From Azorhizobium caulinodans ORS 571 (lineage in GTDB: Bacteria; Pseudomonadota; Alphaproteobacteria; Rhizobiales; Xanthobacteraceae), in the NCBI RefSeq assembly GCF_000010525.1, contig NC_009937.1, positions 873,501 through 937,500 on the forward strand: 64,000 nt of DNA, given 5' to 3'. A program made the translations under genes and the position numbers. Under the pieces are notes generated by a model. The model had not been told where the DNA came from, did no database searches, and saw only the letters and a program-made list of their open reading frames with translations. How positions within the stretch are numbered: position 1 is the stretch's first letter; each line of letters starts with the position of its first letter. Below are positions 33,865-44,352 of this stretch, piece by piece.

Positions 33865-35184
33865 ATGCAGAACACAAACGTCGATCAGGCAACGGCCCGG
33901 CCGCGCGTCGTCATCGTCGGCGGCGGCTTTGGTGGGATCGAGGCAGCCAAGGGGCTCGCCGGTGCGCCGGTCGAGGTGACGCTGCTCGACCGCCAGAACC
34001 ACCACTGCTTCCAGCCTCTACTCTATCAGGTGGCCACCGCCAGCCTCTCGCCGGCGGAGGTGGCCTGGCCCATTCGCGGCATTCTGTCGGAGCAGACCAA
34101 TGCCACGGTCCTCATGGCCGAGGTGACGGGCGTGGACACGGAGCGGCGCGAGGTCGTCGCCTCCGGCACGCGCGTACCCTACGACTATCTGGTGCTGGCA
34201 AGCGGGGCGAGCCATGCCTATTTCGGCCATGACGAATGGGCGCCGTTCGCGCCCGGCCTGAAGCGTATCGAGGATGCGACGGAAATCCGCCGCCGCGTGC
34301 TCCTCGCCTTCGAGCGGGCAGAGCTCGCCCGCGACGAGGAGGAGCGGCGGCGTCTGCTCACCTTCGTGGTGGTGGGCGGCGGACCGACGGGGGTGGAAAT
34401 GGCAGGCGCCATTTCGGAACTCGCCCGCCACGCGCTCCCGCTCGATTTCCGCCGGTTCGACCCGCGCGATGCCCGGATCATTCTCGTGGAGGCGGGGCCG
34501 CGCGTGCTGCCGGTCTTCCCGGAGCATCTCTCCGAATATACCCGCAAGAGCCTGGAACGCATCGGGGTGGAGGTGCGCACGGGCACCATGGTCACGGGGT
34601 GCGATGCCGAGGGCGTGAGCCTTGCGGAAGGCCGCATCGAAGCCTCGACCATCATCTGGGCGGCGGGCGTCGTTGCTTCCGATGCGGGCGCCTGGGTGGG
34701 CGCGGCCATGGACCGGGCGAAGCGCGTGGAGGTTGGACCGGATCTCAGCATCGCCGGCCATCCGGACGTTTTCGCCGTGGGCGATACCGCCCTTGCGAAG
34801 CAGGAAGACGGCCGCCCGGTGCCCGGCATCGCGCCGGCCGCCAAGCAGATGGGCCATTATGTGGCGGGCGTGATCGCCGCGCGCGTCTCAGACGCCCCGG
34901 CGCCCCCGCCCTTCCGCTACAGGCACCAGGGCGATCTCGCCACCATCGGCCGAAAGGCGGCGGTGGTGAAGCTGAAGCATCTGGAGCTCACCGGCTTCCT
35001 CGGCTGGGCCTTCTGGGGGCTCGTCCACGTCTACTTCCTCATCAGCCCGCGCAACCGCTTCGCGGTCGCCTTCAACTGGCTGTGGGACTATGTGACGTTC
35101 CAGCGCGGCGCGCGGCTGATCACCCAGCGCAGGCCCGTCGAGAGCGGTGCGGACACCATGCGCGTGAAGAAGGTGGGCGGCTGA
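33865..35184 (+). CDS. ndh: Type II NADH:quinone oxidoreductase (NDH-2)
   Basis: This 439-aa FAD flavoprotein oxidises NADH and reduces quinone without pumping protons. The FAD site is VVIVGGGFGGIEAAKGL near the N-terminus, and the NADH site FVVVGGGPTGVEMAGAISEL near residue 170. The quinone/FAD motif VFAVGDTAL and APAAKQMG(H)Y are present. The C-terminal amphipathic/membrane-binding part is HLELTGFLGWAFWGLVHVYF. ATG at 33865 follows GGGGGAAAGG. Single-gene transcription is likely. Its presence indicates a branched respiratory chain, useful beside the electron-donating urate oxidase and FAD dehydrogenases in this window. Confidence 0.93.
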   Translation: MQNTNVDQATARPRVVIVGGGFGGIEAAKGLAGAPVEVTLLDRQNHHCFQPLLYQVATASLSPAEVAWPIRGILSEQTNATVLMAEVTGVDTERREVVASGTRVPYDYLVLASGASHAYFGHDEWAPFAPGLKRIEDATEIRRRVLLAFERAELARDEEERRRLLTFVVVGGGPTGVEMAGAISELARHALPLDFRRFDPRDARIILVEAGPRVLPVFPEHLSEYTRKSLERIGVEVRTGTMVTGCDAEGVSLAEGRIEASTIIWAAGVVASDAGAWVGAAMDRAKRVEVGPDLSIAGHPDVFAVGDTALAKQEDGRPVPGIAPAAKQMGHYVAGVIAARVSDAPAPPPFRYRHQGDLATIGRKAAVVKLKHLELTGFLGWAFWGLVHVYFLISPRNRFAVAFNWLWDYVTFQRGARLITQRRPVESGADTMRVKKVGG

Positions 35185-35192
35185 AGGGCCGC

Positions 35193-35807
35193 TCACCAAC
35201 TCCAGCCGGCATAGCGGCCCGGCTTGTGGTTGAGGGCGATGATGAGATTGACGATGGCGATGCCGAGCACCGACAGCGCCAGCCTGTCCAGCGGGATGAC
35301 GAAATAGGCCGCCGCCATGATGCAAAGGTCGACGGCGAGCTGGAAATAGCCCGCCCGCAGGCCGAAGCGCTCCTGCAGGAACAGGGCTAGGATGTTGATG
35401 CCGCCAAGGCTGGTGCGGTGTCGGAACAGCATCAGGAGCCCCGTGCCCACCAGCCCGCCGCCGATGACCGTGGCGTAGATCGGGTCGATGCGGGAGATGT
35501 CGATGACATCTCCCGTGAAGCGCGAGAAGGCCGAGACGAGGCCCACCGCGACCACCGTGCGGGCGGTGAAGGGCCAGCCCATGCGCCTCACGGCGAGGAT
35601 GTAGAAGGGCACGTTGATGAGGAAGAAGATCGGCGCAAAGCCGTAGCTGCTCACATAGCTCAGCAGCAGCGACAGGCCCGCAAGGCTGCCCACCAGCAGC
35701 GTGACCTTCGCATACATGTACATGCCCAGCGAAACGAACAGCGTGCCGAGCACGAGAGCCATGGCGTCTTCGTAGAGCCGGTGGCGTTCCTGGGTGTTCT
35801 TTTCCAT
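35193..35807 (-). CDS. YitT-family inner membrane protein
   Basis: This 204-aa polytopic protein has five to six hydrophobic segments and matches the YitT/DUF161 membrane family in its N-terminal part (LGTLFVSLGMYMYAKVTLLVGSLAGLSLLLSY) and the GTGLLMLFRHRTSLGGINILALFL block with the family Gly-rich loop. Members are uncharacterised or proposed solute/cysteine exporters. It lacks the C-terminal cytoplasmic domain (DUF2179) found in longer Bacillus members. It is convergent with ndh (8 bases between stops) and lies 71 bases downstream of the M20 pair. Confidence 0.8.
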   Translation of the reverse strand: MEKNTQERHRLYEDAMALVLGTLFVSLGMYMYAKVTLLVGSLAGLSLLLSYVSSYGFAPIFFLINVPFYILAVRRMGWPFTARTVVAVGLVSAFSRFTGDVIDISRIDPIYATVIGGGLVGTGLLMLFRHRTSLGGINILALFLQERFGLRAGYFQLAVDLCIMAAAYFVIPLDRLALSVLGIAIVNLIIALNHKPGRYAGWSW

Positions 35808-35878
35808 GCGTCGAACCGCCGGCCGGTGGAGGAGGGACCCTCCTTACCACCGGCCGGGCACAGAGGCGAAGCGTCGTC

Positions 35879-37060
35879 TCAGGCGAGGCGGCAGAGCGTC
35901 GCGGCCAGCGCCTGCGTGCGCGGCACGAGGCTGTCCAGCTCGCAGAACTCGTCATCGGTGTGGGCCTTGCCGCCGATGGGGCCGAGGCCGCACAGGGTGG
36001 ACACGCCGAGCGAGGCGGTGAAGCCGGAATCGGCGCAGCCGCCGGTGAACTCCCCGCCCACGTCGAAGCCCACGTCCTTGGTCGCCGCTTCCCGATAGAG
36101 GGCGAACAGACCGGCGGCGTGCTTCTCCTCCAGCGGCAGGAACATGGACTTGGGAGTGACGGTGGCGGTGGTGCCCGGCACTTCCGGCTCGGCGACGATG
36201 CGTTCGATCTCCGCCGTCATCGCCTTGTGCTGGTCCAGCGTCACGAAGCGCAGGTCCAGTTCGGCCTCCGCCCACGGGGCGACCGTATTGTGGGTGTTGC
36301 CGCCCTTGATGACGCCCACATTGGTGGTGATGCCGGCCTCATAATCCGTGAGGGCGTGCAGCTTCACGATCTTGCGGGCGAGCGTCTCGATGGCGCTCGC
36401 GCCGTCCTTGTGGTTGACGCCGGAATGGGCCGCCTTGCCGGTGACCTTGATCAGGAATGAGCCGCCGCCCTTGCGGCCGGTCACCACATTGCCGGAGACT
36501 CGACCGGGCTCGGTGTTGAAGACCGCCCGCGCGCCGTACGCCGCCCGCTCGATCTCCGGGCGGCCGGTGCCGGAGCCGATCTCCTCATCGCCCGTGAAGA
36601 GCGCCACCACGGGAAAGGAGAGGCCGCCCACCGCCTTGATGGCGCGCAGGGTGAAGATGTTGGTGACGAGCCCGGCCTTCATGTCGCAGACGCCGGGGCC
36701 GAAGGCGAGCTTGTCCTTCCGGGAATAGGGCCGGTTCGCCACCGTGCCCTTGGCGAACACCGTGTCGCGGTGGCCCAGCAGCAGCGCGTGGGCGCCGCCG
36801 GCGCGGCCATGCACCTCGGCCCGGAACACGTCGCCATAGCCTTGCTGTGGCAGGCGGGTGACGAGGATGCCCTCGGCGGTGAGGATCTCGGCGATCACCT
36901 CGCCCACCTTGTCGGTGCCCTCCTTGTCGAAGCTGCTCGACTCCATGTTGACGAGGCGCTTCAGCAGCGCCTCCATCTCGTCGAACCGGGGTGCGAGCCA
37001 GGCGACGACCTTTTCGGCCAGCGCGGCATCAAGGCCGGTGGGGGTGGGCAGGGTGCTCAT
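35879..37060 (-). CDS. M20-family carboxypeptidase (glutamate carboxypeptidase-like)
   Basis: This 393-aa two-zinc peptidase is closest to the CPG2-like M20A group. Metal sites are LLLGHRDTVF (His, Asp with catalytic Asp), FTGDEEIGSG (Glu pair), NTEPGR (Asp/Glu ligand position), and a late His in GGKAHTDDEF. The lid domain has GKAAHSGVNHKDGASAI. No signal peptide is present, so it works in the cytosol. The ATG overlaps the preceding M20 stop (ATGA). As the last gene of the second peptide importer operon, it probably trims imported peptides or acylated amino acids. The exact substrate is unknown. Confidence 0.87.
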   Translation of the reverse strand: MSTLPTPTGLDAALAEKVVAWLAPRFDEMEALLKRLVNMESSSFDKEGTDKVGEVIAEILTAEGILVTRLPQQGYGDVFRAEVHGRAGGAHALLLGHRDTVFAKGTVANRPYSRKDKLAFGPGVCDMKAGLVTNIFTLRAIKAVGGLSFPVVALFTGDEEIGSGTGRPEIERAAYGARAVFNTEPGRVSGNVVTGRKGGGSFLIKVTGKAAHSGVNHKDGASAIETLARKIVKLHALTDYEAGITTNVGVIKGGNTHNTVAPWAEAELDLRFVTLDQHKAMTAEIERIVAEPEVPGTTATVTPKSMFLPLEEKHAAGLFALYREAATKDVGFDVGGEFTGGCADSGFTASLGVSTLCGLGPIGGKAHTDDEFCELDSLVPRTQALAATLCRLA

Positions 37061-38466
37061 GCGGCGCGCGCCTTCAGGATCGAGGAACCATCTTCGCCGA
37101 GGTCGTAGAACAGGCCGGCCATGAGTTGAAGAGCCTCCCGCGCGACGGAGGCGAGCAGATGCTCGTTTGGCGCGTGCTGGGAGCACGCGGGATAGGAGTG
37201 CGGCACCCACACGGTGGGCATGCCGAGGATGAGCGCAAACACGTCGTTCGGCAGCGAGCCGCCGAGGTTCGGCAGCAGGGCGGGCTTCTTGGCGGTGGTG
37301 GTCTCGATGGAGGCGAGCGCCCACTTCACCCACGCATCCTCCGGATCGACCCGGGTGGCCTCGAAGGTCGCCATGCGCGAGGGCCGCGCCCGCACTTGCG
37401 AGAGGCCGGCGGCGTCCAGATGCGCCTGCACCAGCGGGATGATGGTGTTGGGATCGGTGCCCACGACGAAGCGCAACTGCATGGTCGCACGCGCCGAGGG
37501 CGGCACGGCATTGGCGGGGGCTTCCGGCGCGCCGGTCTTGAAGGCCAGCACTTCCAGCGTGTTCCAGGCGAAGATCTTCTCCGCCTGCGTCAGGCCCGGC
37601 TCGCCCCAGTCGGGATCGATCTCCGGGTCACCCATGCCCTGTTCGAGCTGGATGTCGGTGAGGGCCGCACGGACGGAGGCGGGAATCTCCTTCGGGGTCA
37701 GGCCGTCGACGAGGATGCGGCCCTTCTGGTCCACGAGCCTCGTGATCGCGTGGGCGAGGAGCGTACCGGCATTGGCGAGCACGCCGCCCCAGTTGCCGGA
37801 GTGATGCCCGCTCTCGCGCAGGTTCACCTCCAGCTCGAAGTTGAAGGCGCCGCGCGATCCGAGGAAGACGGTGGGGCGCACGGCGGAGAGGCGCGGGCCG
37901 TCCGAGCCGATGAGGAGGTCGGCGGAGAGCGCCTCGCGCTCGATCCTTGCGATGTCGCGCAGGCCCGGCGAGCCGGCTTCCTCGCCCATCTCGATGAGCA
38001 TCTTGCAGTTGAAGCCGAGCTTGCCGCCGCGCGCCGCCATCACCTGCTCCAGCGCGGCGATGTTGATGGAGTGCTGGCCCTTGTTGTCGGCGGTCCCGCG
38101 GCCGTACCAGCGGTCGCCCTGCTCCACCAGCGTCCAGGGGGCAAGCCCCTCGCGCCAGCTGCCTTCCTGGCCGAAGATCACATCGCCATGGCCATAGGTA
38201 AGCACGGTGGGCAGGCCATCGGCCTCATGCCGCTCGGCGATCAGGAACGGGCCATAGCCGGGCACGGGATTCTCGACGATGCGGGAGGAGAAGCCGAGCT
38301 TCTCCAGCGTCGGAATCATCTCGTCGGTGAGATAGGCGCGCAGCGCCTCGAGGCTTTCGCCTGTCTGGCTCTCGGTGGCCATGGCGACGCGGCGGGCGAG
38401 GTCCGAGCGAAAGTCTCCGCGGTCGAAATACTCCGCAGCGCGGGCGACGGCATCTTGGCGGCTCAT
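37057..38466 (-). CDS. M20-family dipeptidase
   Basis: This 469-aa M20 metallopeptidase belongs to the longer (dipeptidase/CNDP-like) group. Metal motifs are LTYGHGDVIFGQEGSW, GTADNKGQHSINIAALE (bridging Asp), EMGEEAGSPGLRDIAR (Glu pair), IGSDGPRL and a late HAPNEHLL. There is no export signal. It overlaps the next M20 gene by 4 bases and follows the peptide ABC importer genes after a 206-base gap with a repeat pair. The cluster logic is import of small peptides and their cytosolic cleavage by two different M20 enzymes. Confidence 0.88.
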   Translation of the reverse strand: MSRQDAVARAAEYFDRGDFRSDLARRVAMATESQTGESLEALRAYLTDEMIPTLEKLGFSSRIVENPVPGYGPFLIAERHEADGLPTVLTYGHGDVIFGQEGSWREGLAPWTLVEQGDRWYGRGTADNKGQHSINIAALEQVMAARGGKLGFNCKMLIEMGEEAGSPGLRDIARIEREALSADLLIGSDGPRLSAVRPTVFLGSRGAFNFELEVNLRESGHHSGNWGGVLANAGTLLAHAITRLVDQKGRILVDGLTPKEIPASVRAALTDIQLEQGMGDPEIDPDWGEPGLTQAEKIFAWNTLEVLAFKTGAPEAPANAVPPSARATMQLRFVVGTDPNTIIPLVQAHLDAAGLSQVRARPSRMATFEATRVDPEDAWVKWALASIETTTAKKPALLPNLGGSLPNDVFALILGMPTVWVPHSYPACSQHAPNEHLLASVAREALQLMAGLFYDLGEDGSSILKARAA

Positions 38467-38550
38467 GGGATCAGCTTCTTCTGTGGGGAGGGTTCTGGCG
38501 CGCGCGGGCGGCGCGTCGGGGTCGGATAGTGTCTAGGCGGAGAGGGTCTT

Positions 38551-38642
38551 ACCCCCCTCCCTGCCCTCCCCCGCAAGGGGGGAGGGTTCCCCCGCGAGCC
38601 CAACTCCCTCCCCCCTTGTGGGGGAGGGCCGGGGAGGGGGGT
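38551..38642. repeat. BIME-like inverted pair of GC-rich palindromes (copy 4)
   Basis: Units at 38551-38586 (ACCCCCCTCCCTGCC then GCAAGGGGGGAGGG) and 38606-38642 (CCCTCCCCCCTTGTGG then GGAGGGCCGGGGAGGGGGG) lie back to back only 20 bases apart, the same polarity as copy 3. The pair sits between the DppF-type ATPase and the M20 dipeptidase in one transcription direction. Confidence 0.85.
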
Positions 38643-38672
38643 AAAACGGTTGGGGTCAAGCACCCATGGCCG

Positions 38673-39646
38673 CTACGCCGCGCTTTGCGCCAGCGCGGGC
38701 GTGGCGAAATGGCAGGTGGCGAAGCCGTCCGGCAGATCGACCACCGGCGGCGCCGTGCTGCGGCAGAGGTCGGTGGCGCGGGGGCAGCGGGGATTGAAGG
38801 CGCAGCCGGGCACCGGCGTCAGCGGGTTGGGGAAGGCGGTGCCGAGATGGGTGTCCGGCACGCCGAGGTCCGGGTCCGGCGTGAGCACGGACTCAAGGAG
38901 GGCGCGGCCATAGGGATGCTCCGGCCCCGCGAAGAGGCCGGCGCGCGAACGCTCTTCCACGAAGCGGCCGAGATACATCACCGCCACCCGGTCGGCGAGA
39001 TGCTCCACCACCGCGAGATTGTGGCTGATGAAGAAATAGGTGAGCCCCAGCTCCCGCTTCAGCTCCAGCAGCAGGTTCAGGATCTGCGCCTGCACCGAAA
39101 CGTCCAGCGCCGAGGTGGGCTCGTCGCAGATCACCACCTCCGGCCGCATCACCAGCGCGCGGGCGATGGCCACGCGCTGGCGCTGGCCGCCGGAGAGCTG
39201 GCTGGGCGAGGCGTCCAGCAGGCGGCGGGGCAGGCCCACCACGTCCAGCATCTCCAGCACCTTCTGGTGCCGCTCGGCGGCGGTGCCGATCTTGTGCACC
39301 ACCAGCGGCAGAGCGATGAGCTGGGCAATGGACTTGCGCGGATTGAGCGAGGAATAGGGGTCCTGGAAGATGGGCTGGATGCGCCGGGCCACCGCGATGC
39401 GGTCGGCGGCGTTGATGGGCTTGCCATTGATCAGGATCTCGCCGGACGACGCCGGCAGCAGGCCCAGCAGCATCTTCGCGAGCGTGGATTTGCCCGAGCC
39501 GCTCTCGCCCACCAGCGCATAGACTTCGCCGCGCTTCACCTTCAGCGAAACGCCGGCCACGGCGGTGAGCGTCGCCCGGCCGTTGAACAGGCCTTGCGAC
39601 ACCCCGAAGGTGCGCGTGACATTGCGGAGTTCGAGGACGGTGTCGG

Positions 39647-39650
<4 letters not shown>
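38673..39650 (-). CDS. Second peptide importer ATPase, DppF/OppF class
   Basis: This ATPase is 325 aa. Walker A is GESGSGKS, the Q-loop region IFQDPYSSLNPRKS, the signature LSGGQRQR and Walker B VVICDEPTSALD. The C-terminal oligopeptide extension holds the conserved Cys cluster typical for the group (PVPGCAFNPRCPRATDLCR), which can bind an iron-sulphur cluster in DppD-type ATPases. The start ATG at 39650 overlaps the DppD-type stop by 4 bases. It belongs to the operon from 44194 to 35879. Confidence 0.93.
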
Positions 39651-40627
<977 letters not shown>

Positions 40628-40630
40628 GGC

Positions 40631-41548
40631 TCAGTTCCTGTTCTCGGGCGCGGTGACGTCACGCAGGCCGTCGCCGAGGAGGTTGATGGCGAGGACCAGG
40701 AACACCAGAGCGGTGGCCGGCACGGCGATGACCCAGGGGCTGAAGAACATGTACTGCTTGCCCTCGGCGATCATCAGGCCCCACGAGGGGAGCGGCGGCT
40801 GCACGCCGAGGCCGAGGAAGGAGAGCGCGGCTTCCAGCAGGATGGCGTGGGCCATTTCCAGCGTCGCCACGACGATCAGCGGGTTGAGGATGTTGGGCAG
40901 GATTTCCGAGAGGATGATGCGCGGCGTCGAGCAGCCGATGGCCTTGGCGGCGCCGATATAGTCGCTGCCGGCGATCTGCTGCGTGGCCGAGCGTGTCACG
41001 ACCGCGAAGCGGTCCCACAACAGCAGGCCCAGTACGATGATGACGCCCTGCAACGAGGAACCGACGAGCGCGGCGGAGGCCAGCGCCACCAGCACCACGG
41101 GCAGGGCAAGGCGCGTGGTGACGATGTAGCTCAACACCGCATCCACCCGGCCGCCGAAATAGCCGGCGCAGACGCCGAGCAGCGTGCCGATGGTGCCGGA
41201 GATGAGCACCGTCACCGCGCCGATGAGCAGCGAGATGCGCGCGCCGAACAGCAGGCGGCTCAGATAATCGCGGCCCAGCTTGTCGGTGCCGAGGATGTGC
41301 TCCCACGTGCCCTTGGCCTGCCAGACCGGTGGCATCATGCGGCGGGAGAGATCCTGCGCATAGGGATCGTGCGGGGCGATCAGCGGTGCCAGCAGGGCGA
41401 GGGCGATGATGAGGAAAAGGATGACGGCGCCGGCCATCAGCCCGCCATGGCGCAGGCTCCGGCGCAGCAGCGCCATGCTTGGGGAGCGGCGCGGCGGCGC
41501 CGCATCAAGGCGCGAGGCCTCGGTGGCGGAAGGGGCAAGGTCAGTCAT
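40631..41548 (-). CDS. Second peptide importer permease, DppC class
   Basis: This 305-aa permease has a cytosolic N-terminal tail (about 30 residues), TM1 at about 36-57 (GLMAGAVILFLIIALALLAPL), a periplasmic loop with HILGTDKLGRDYLSRLL, and the transport domain with EAA loop GAAKAIGCSTPRIILSEILPN. It ends NLLGDGLRDVTAP. The start overlaps the DppB-type stop (ATGA) and the stop abuts the DppD-type start. Sequence divergence from the 2115-3005 copy shows the two importers are separate paralogs rather than a fresh duplication. Confidence 0.93.
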   Translation of the reverse strand: MTDLAPSATEASRLDAAPPRRSPSMALLRRSLRHGGLMAGAVILFLIIALALLAPLIAPHDPYAQDLSRRMMPPVWQAKGTWEHILGTDKLGRDYLSRLLFGARISLLIGAVTVLISGTIGTLLGVCAGYFGGRVDAVLSYIVTTRLALPVVLVALASAALVGSSLQGVIIVLGLLLWDRFAVVTRSATQQIAGSDYIGAAKAIGCSTPRIILSEILPNILNPLIVVATLEMAHAILLEAALSFLGLGVQPPLPSWGLMIAEGKQYMFFSPWVIAVPATALVFLVLAINLLGDGLRDVTAPENRN

Positions 41549-42462
41549 GCGACGCGCATCCGGGGATCGAGCAAGGCGTTGACCACATCCGCGAGGAAGG
41601 TGAGCGTGATGTAGATGGCGGCGAGGATGAGCACGACCGCCTGCACCACCGGAAAGTCGTTGCGGGCGATGGCCTCCCAGGCGAGATGGCCGATGCCGTG
41701 CATGGAGAAGACCGCCTCCACCACGATGGAGCCGCCCAGCATGAAGCCGAACTGCACGGCGGCCAGCGCCACCACCGGGATGATGGCGTTGCGCAGCGCG
41801 TGCTTGAGGACGACTTTCGCGGGCGAGAGGCCCTTGGCGCGGGCGGTGCGGATGTAATCCGCCGAGAGCACTTCCAGCATGCCATTGCGCGACAGGCGCA
41901 TCACCGCCGGCACGGCGTACCAGCCGAGCGCGATGGAGGGGAGCACGAAGTTCTGCCAGGAGGCGTTGCCGGACACCGGCAGCCAGCGCAGGTTCACCGC
42001 GAAGATGATGATGAGGCCGAGGCCGAGGCAGAAGGTGGGAATGGCCTGCCCGAGCACGCAGAAAGTGAGGGCGAGGCGGTCGATGATGGTGCCCCGGAAC
42101 ACCGCCGCCAGCACGCCCAGCGGCACGGCGATGACCAGCGAGATGAAGAGGGAGATGGCGCCGAGTTCAAGGGTGACCGGCATCCGCTCCGCGATCAGCG
42201 AGACGACGCTGGAGCGGAAATAGAAGGACTGGCCGAAATCGAGATGCAGCGCACTCCAGAGCCAGTCGAGATATTGCGCCGTCAGCGGCCGGTCGAGGCC
42301 GTACTGCGCGCGCACCTCCGCCACCTGGGCGGGGGAGGCTTCCGGCCCGGCGATGGTGGTGGCGAGGTCGCCCGAGAGGTGCAGGAGCGCGAAGGCCACC
42401 ACCGATACGGTGAACGCCACCGAGAGCGCGACGACGAGGCGTCGAAGGGTGAAGGCGAGCAT
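41545..42462 (-). CDS. Second peptide importer permease, DppB class
   Basis: This 305-aa permease starts MLAFTLRRLVVALSVAFTVS with TM1 at about 8-30, then the family loop and five more helices. The EAA loop is YIRTARAKGLSPAKVVLKHALRNA. ATG at 42462 is chosen as it begins the family N-terminus; the frame stays open 66 codons upstream through non-homologous basic sequence. It lies about 200 bases after the binding-protein stop, the usual wider gap behind a highly expressed binding-protein gene. Confidence 0.93.
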   Translation of the reverse strand: MLAFTLRRLVVALSVAFTVSVVAFALLHLSGDLATTIAGPEASPAQVAEVRAQYGLDRPLTAQYLDWLWSALHLDFGQSFYFRSSVVSLIAERMPVTLELGAISLFISLVIAVPLGVLAAVFRGTIIDRLALTFCVLGQAIPTFCLGLGLIIIFAVNLRWLPVSGNASWQNFVLPSIALGWYAVPAVMRLSRNGMLEVLSADYIRTARAKGLSPAKVVLKHALRNAIIPVVALAAVQFGFMLGGSIVVEAVFSMHGIGHLAWEAIARNDFPVVQAVVLILAAIYITLTFLADVVNALLDPRMRVA

Positions 42463-42664
42463 CGAGGCTTCCTCAATGGCTTCTCCCACCGCCTTGACAA
42501 GACGGCTGGAAGACGCCGGATCGCTTGCGAACGGACCGGCGCGGTGTCGCCGGAAAGGGTGTCGACGCCGGGCGCATGAGCGCCATCGCGGCGGACGGGC
42601 CGGGCGGGCCTTTAGGCACGCCACGGTCGGCGGACGGCGCGCCCAAGGCGCGCCGTCCATGAGG

Positions 42665-44194
42665 TCACTGCCAGCGGGCCTTGAAGAAGCGCGGCAGCTC
42701 GTCGGGCTGGGCGTTGAAGTTCAGGTCGCTGGTGAAGGCGTAGTTGGACGAATAGGAGAAGAGCGGCAGCAGGTAGGCGCGCTCGGCGATGAGCTTCAAC
42801 GCCTCGGAATAGGCGGCAAGCCGCGCTTCCGTCTCCACCGTCGTATCCGCCTTCTTGAGCATGTCCGTGACCTGCTGGTCGCGGGTCATGTCGTCCTCGT
42901 CGCCCTTGAACCACACGCCGGTGAAGGCGGAGGCATCGGCCACCGAGAAGGAGCCCCAGGTCTGGAAGTAGATCGGAACCTTGCCGGAGCGGGACAGCTC
43001 GCGCAGGGCCGCATACTTCATGAAGTTCAGCTTCGCCTTGATGCCGACGGCGCCAAGATAGCCGACCACCGCTTCCGCATATTCGCGCTCGCGATAGGCG
43101 TAGAGGTCGATGGAGAAGCCGTTGGGATAGCCGGCGTCGGCCAGCAGCTTCTTGGCCTTGGCGGGATCATAGTCATAGCGCGGCACGCCCTTGTCGGTGC
43201 AGCCGAACTGATCGATGAAGCAGGCCGAGTTCATGACGCGGGCGCCGCCGCGCACCAGATTGTCCACCATGGCCTTGCGGTCGATGGCATAGGAGATGGC
43301 CTGGCGGACGCGGGGATCCTTCAGCGGCTCGGAGCCGGGAGCACGGCCCTGCGAGTCGAACTGGAGGAAGCCGACGCGCATGGTCTCGGCCGAGAGCACG
43401 GTGAGGTTGGGCACGGCGCCGAGCTGCTTGGCCTGGTCGGCCTGCACGCGCCAGATCCAGTCCACGCCGCCGGTCATCAGTTCGGCCACCTGGGTCTCCG
43501 GATCGGGGATGATGCGGAATTCCAGCTTGCCGATCTTCGGCTGGCCGAGCGGGCTGTCCTTCCAGTAGCTGGTGTTCTTTTCCATCTTCACGCCCTTGCC
43601 GGGCGTGACCGAAGTCACCTTGTAGGGTCCGGAGCCGATGGGGGCCTTGGCGAAGCCGTCGAGGCCGACCTTCTTGAAGTACTTCTCCGGATAGATGACC
43701 ACCGGGCCGGCGAGATATTCGATGGCCGCCGGGAACGGGCCCACGAGGTGGATGCGGACCTTGTCGTCGCCAATCTTCTCGGCGCTCTTGATCCAGTTGA
43801 CGTTCTGCTTGGTCACCACCTTGGAGTCCGGCGACACCACGTAGTTGAGCGTGAATACCACGTCGTCGGCGGTCAGCGGGTCGCCATTGTGGAAGGTGAC
43901 GCCCTTGCGGATGGTGAGGTCCAGCGTCTGCGGATCCGCCCAGGTCCAGTTGGTGGCGAGCTGCGGCTCGTATTTGCCGGTGGCCAGATCGTGGAAGATC
44001 AGGTTGTCGAACACGTGGCGGGCGATGATGACGCCTTCCCGCACGTTGTTATGATAGGGGCTGACGTTCTCCGGCTCGGAATCCGAGGCATAGACGAGCG
44101 TGTCGTTGGCCTTGCCCGCGTGAGCGGCCGCCGGAGCGATGGCGAACATGGCCACCGCGAGAGCACGTGAGAGACGGGACTGAAGGAAAGCCAT
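42665..44194 (-). CDS. Family 5 ABC substrate-binding protein of the second peptide importer
   Basis: This periplasmic binding protein is 509 aa. Signal MAFLQSRLSRALAVAMFAIAP is cut after AAAHA. The mature protein opens with NDTLVYASDSEPENVSPYHN. Family core pieces are WTWADPQTLDLTIRKGVTFHNGDPLTADDVVFTLNYV, quoted here only by its ends, and ISYAIDRKAM. Compared with the first importer's paralogs it is quite different, so the ligand probably differs too. It is first in the operon and faces a divergent LysR gene across 158 bases. ATG at 44194 follows a GGAAAG site; the frame upstream lacks signal-peptide character. Confidence 0.92.
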   Translation of the reverse strand: MAFLQSRLSRALAVAMFAIAPAAAHAGKANDTLVYASDSEPENVSPYHNNVREGVIIARHVFDNLIFHDLATGKYEPQLATNWTWADPQTLDLTIRKGVTFHNGDPLTADDVVFTLNYVVSPDSKVVTKQNVNWIKSAEKIGDDKVRIHLVGPFPAAIEYLAGPVVIYPEKYFKKVGLDGFAKAPIGSGPYKVTSVTPGKGVKMEKNTSYWKDSPLGQPKIGKLEFRIIPDPETQVAELMTGGVDWIWRVQADQAKQLGAVPNLTVLSAETMRVGFLQFDSQGRAPGSEPLKDPRVRQAISYAIDRKAMVDNLVRGGARVMNSACFIDQFGCTDKGVPRYDYDPAKAKKLLADAGYPNGFSIDLYAYREREYAEAVVGYLGAVGIKAKLNFMKYAALRELSRSGKVPIYFQTWGSFSVADASAFTGVWFKGDEDDMTRDQQVTDMLKKADTTVETEARLAAYSEALKLIAERAYLLPLFSYSSNYAFTSDLNFNAQPDELPRFFKARWQ

Positions 44195-44352
44195 GTTCTC
44201 TCTCTGGGTTTGATATTGGATGCCGGTGCTGTTCGCCCAACATCTAGGCATGGCAGCTTATTGAGCCTTTCGGATATCGCAATTAGAATATTTCGTGATT
44301 ATCGTTGCCGTTTCGGCAATGAAGCCCTGTCGCGCTGCACCCGGGGGTTACG

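Noticed and set aside
33673-34005. Minus-strand frame at the NADH dehydrogenase 5' end
   Set aside because: It overlaps the FAD-binding region of a clear gene on the other strand and has no family features.
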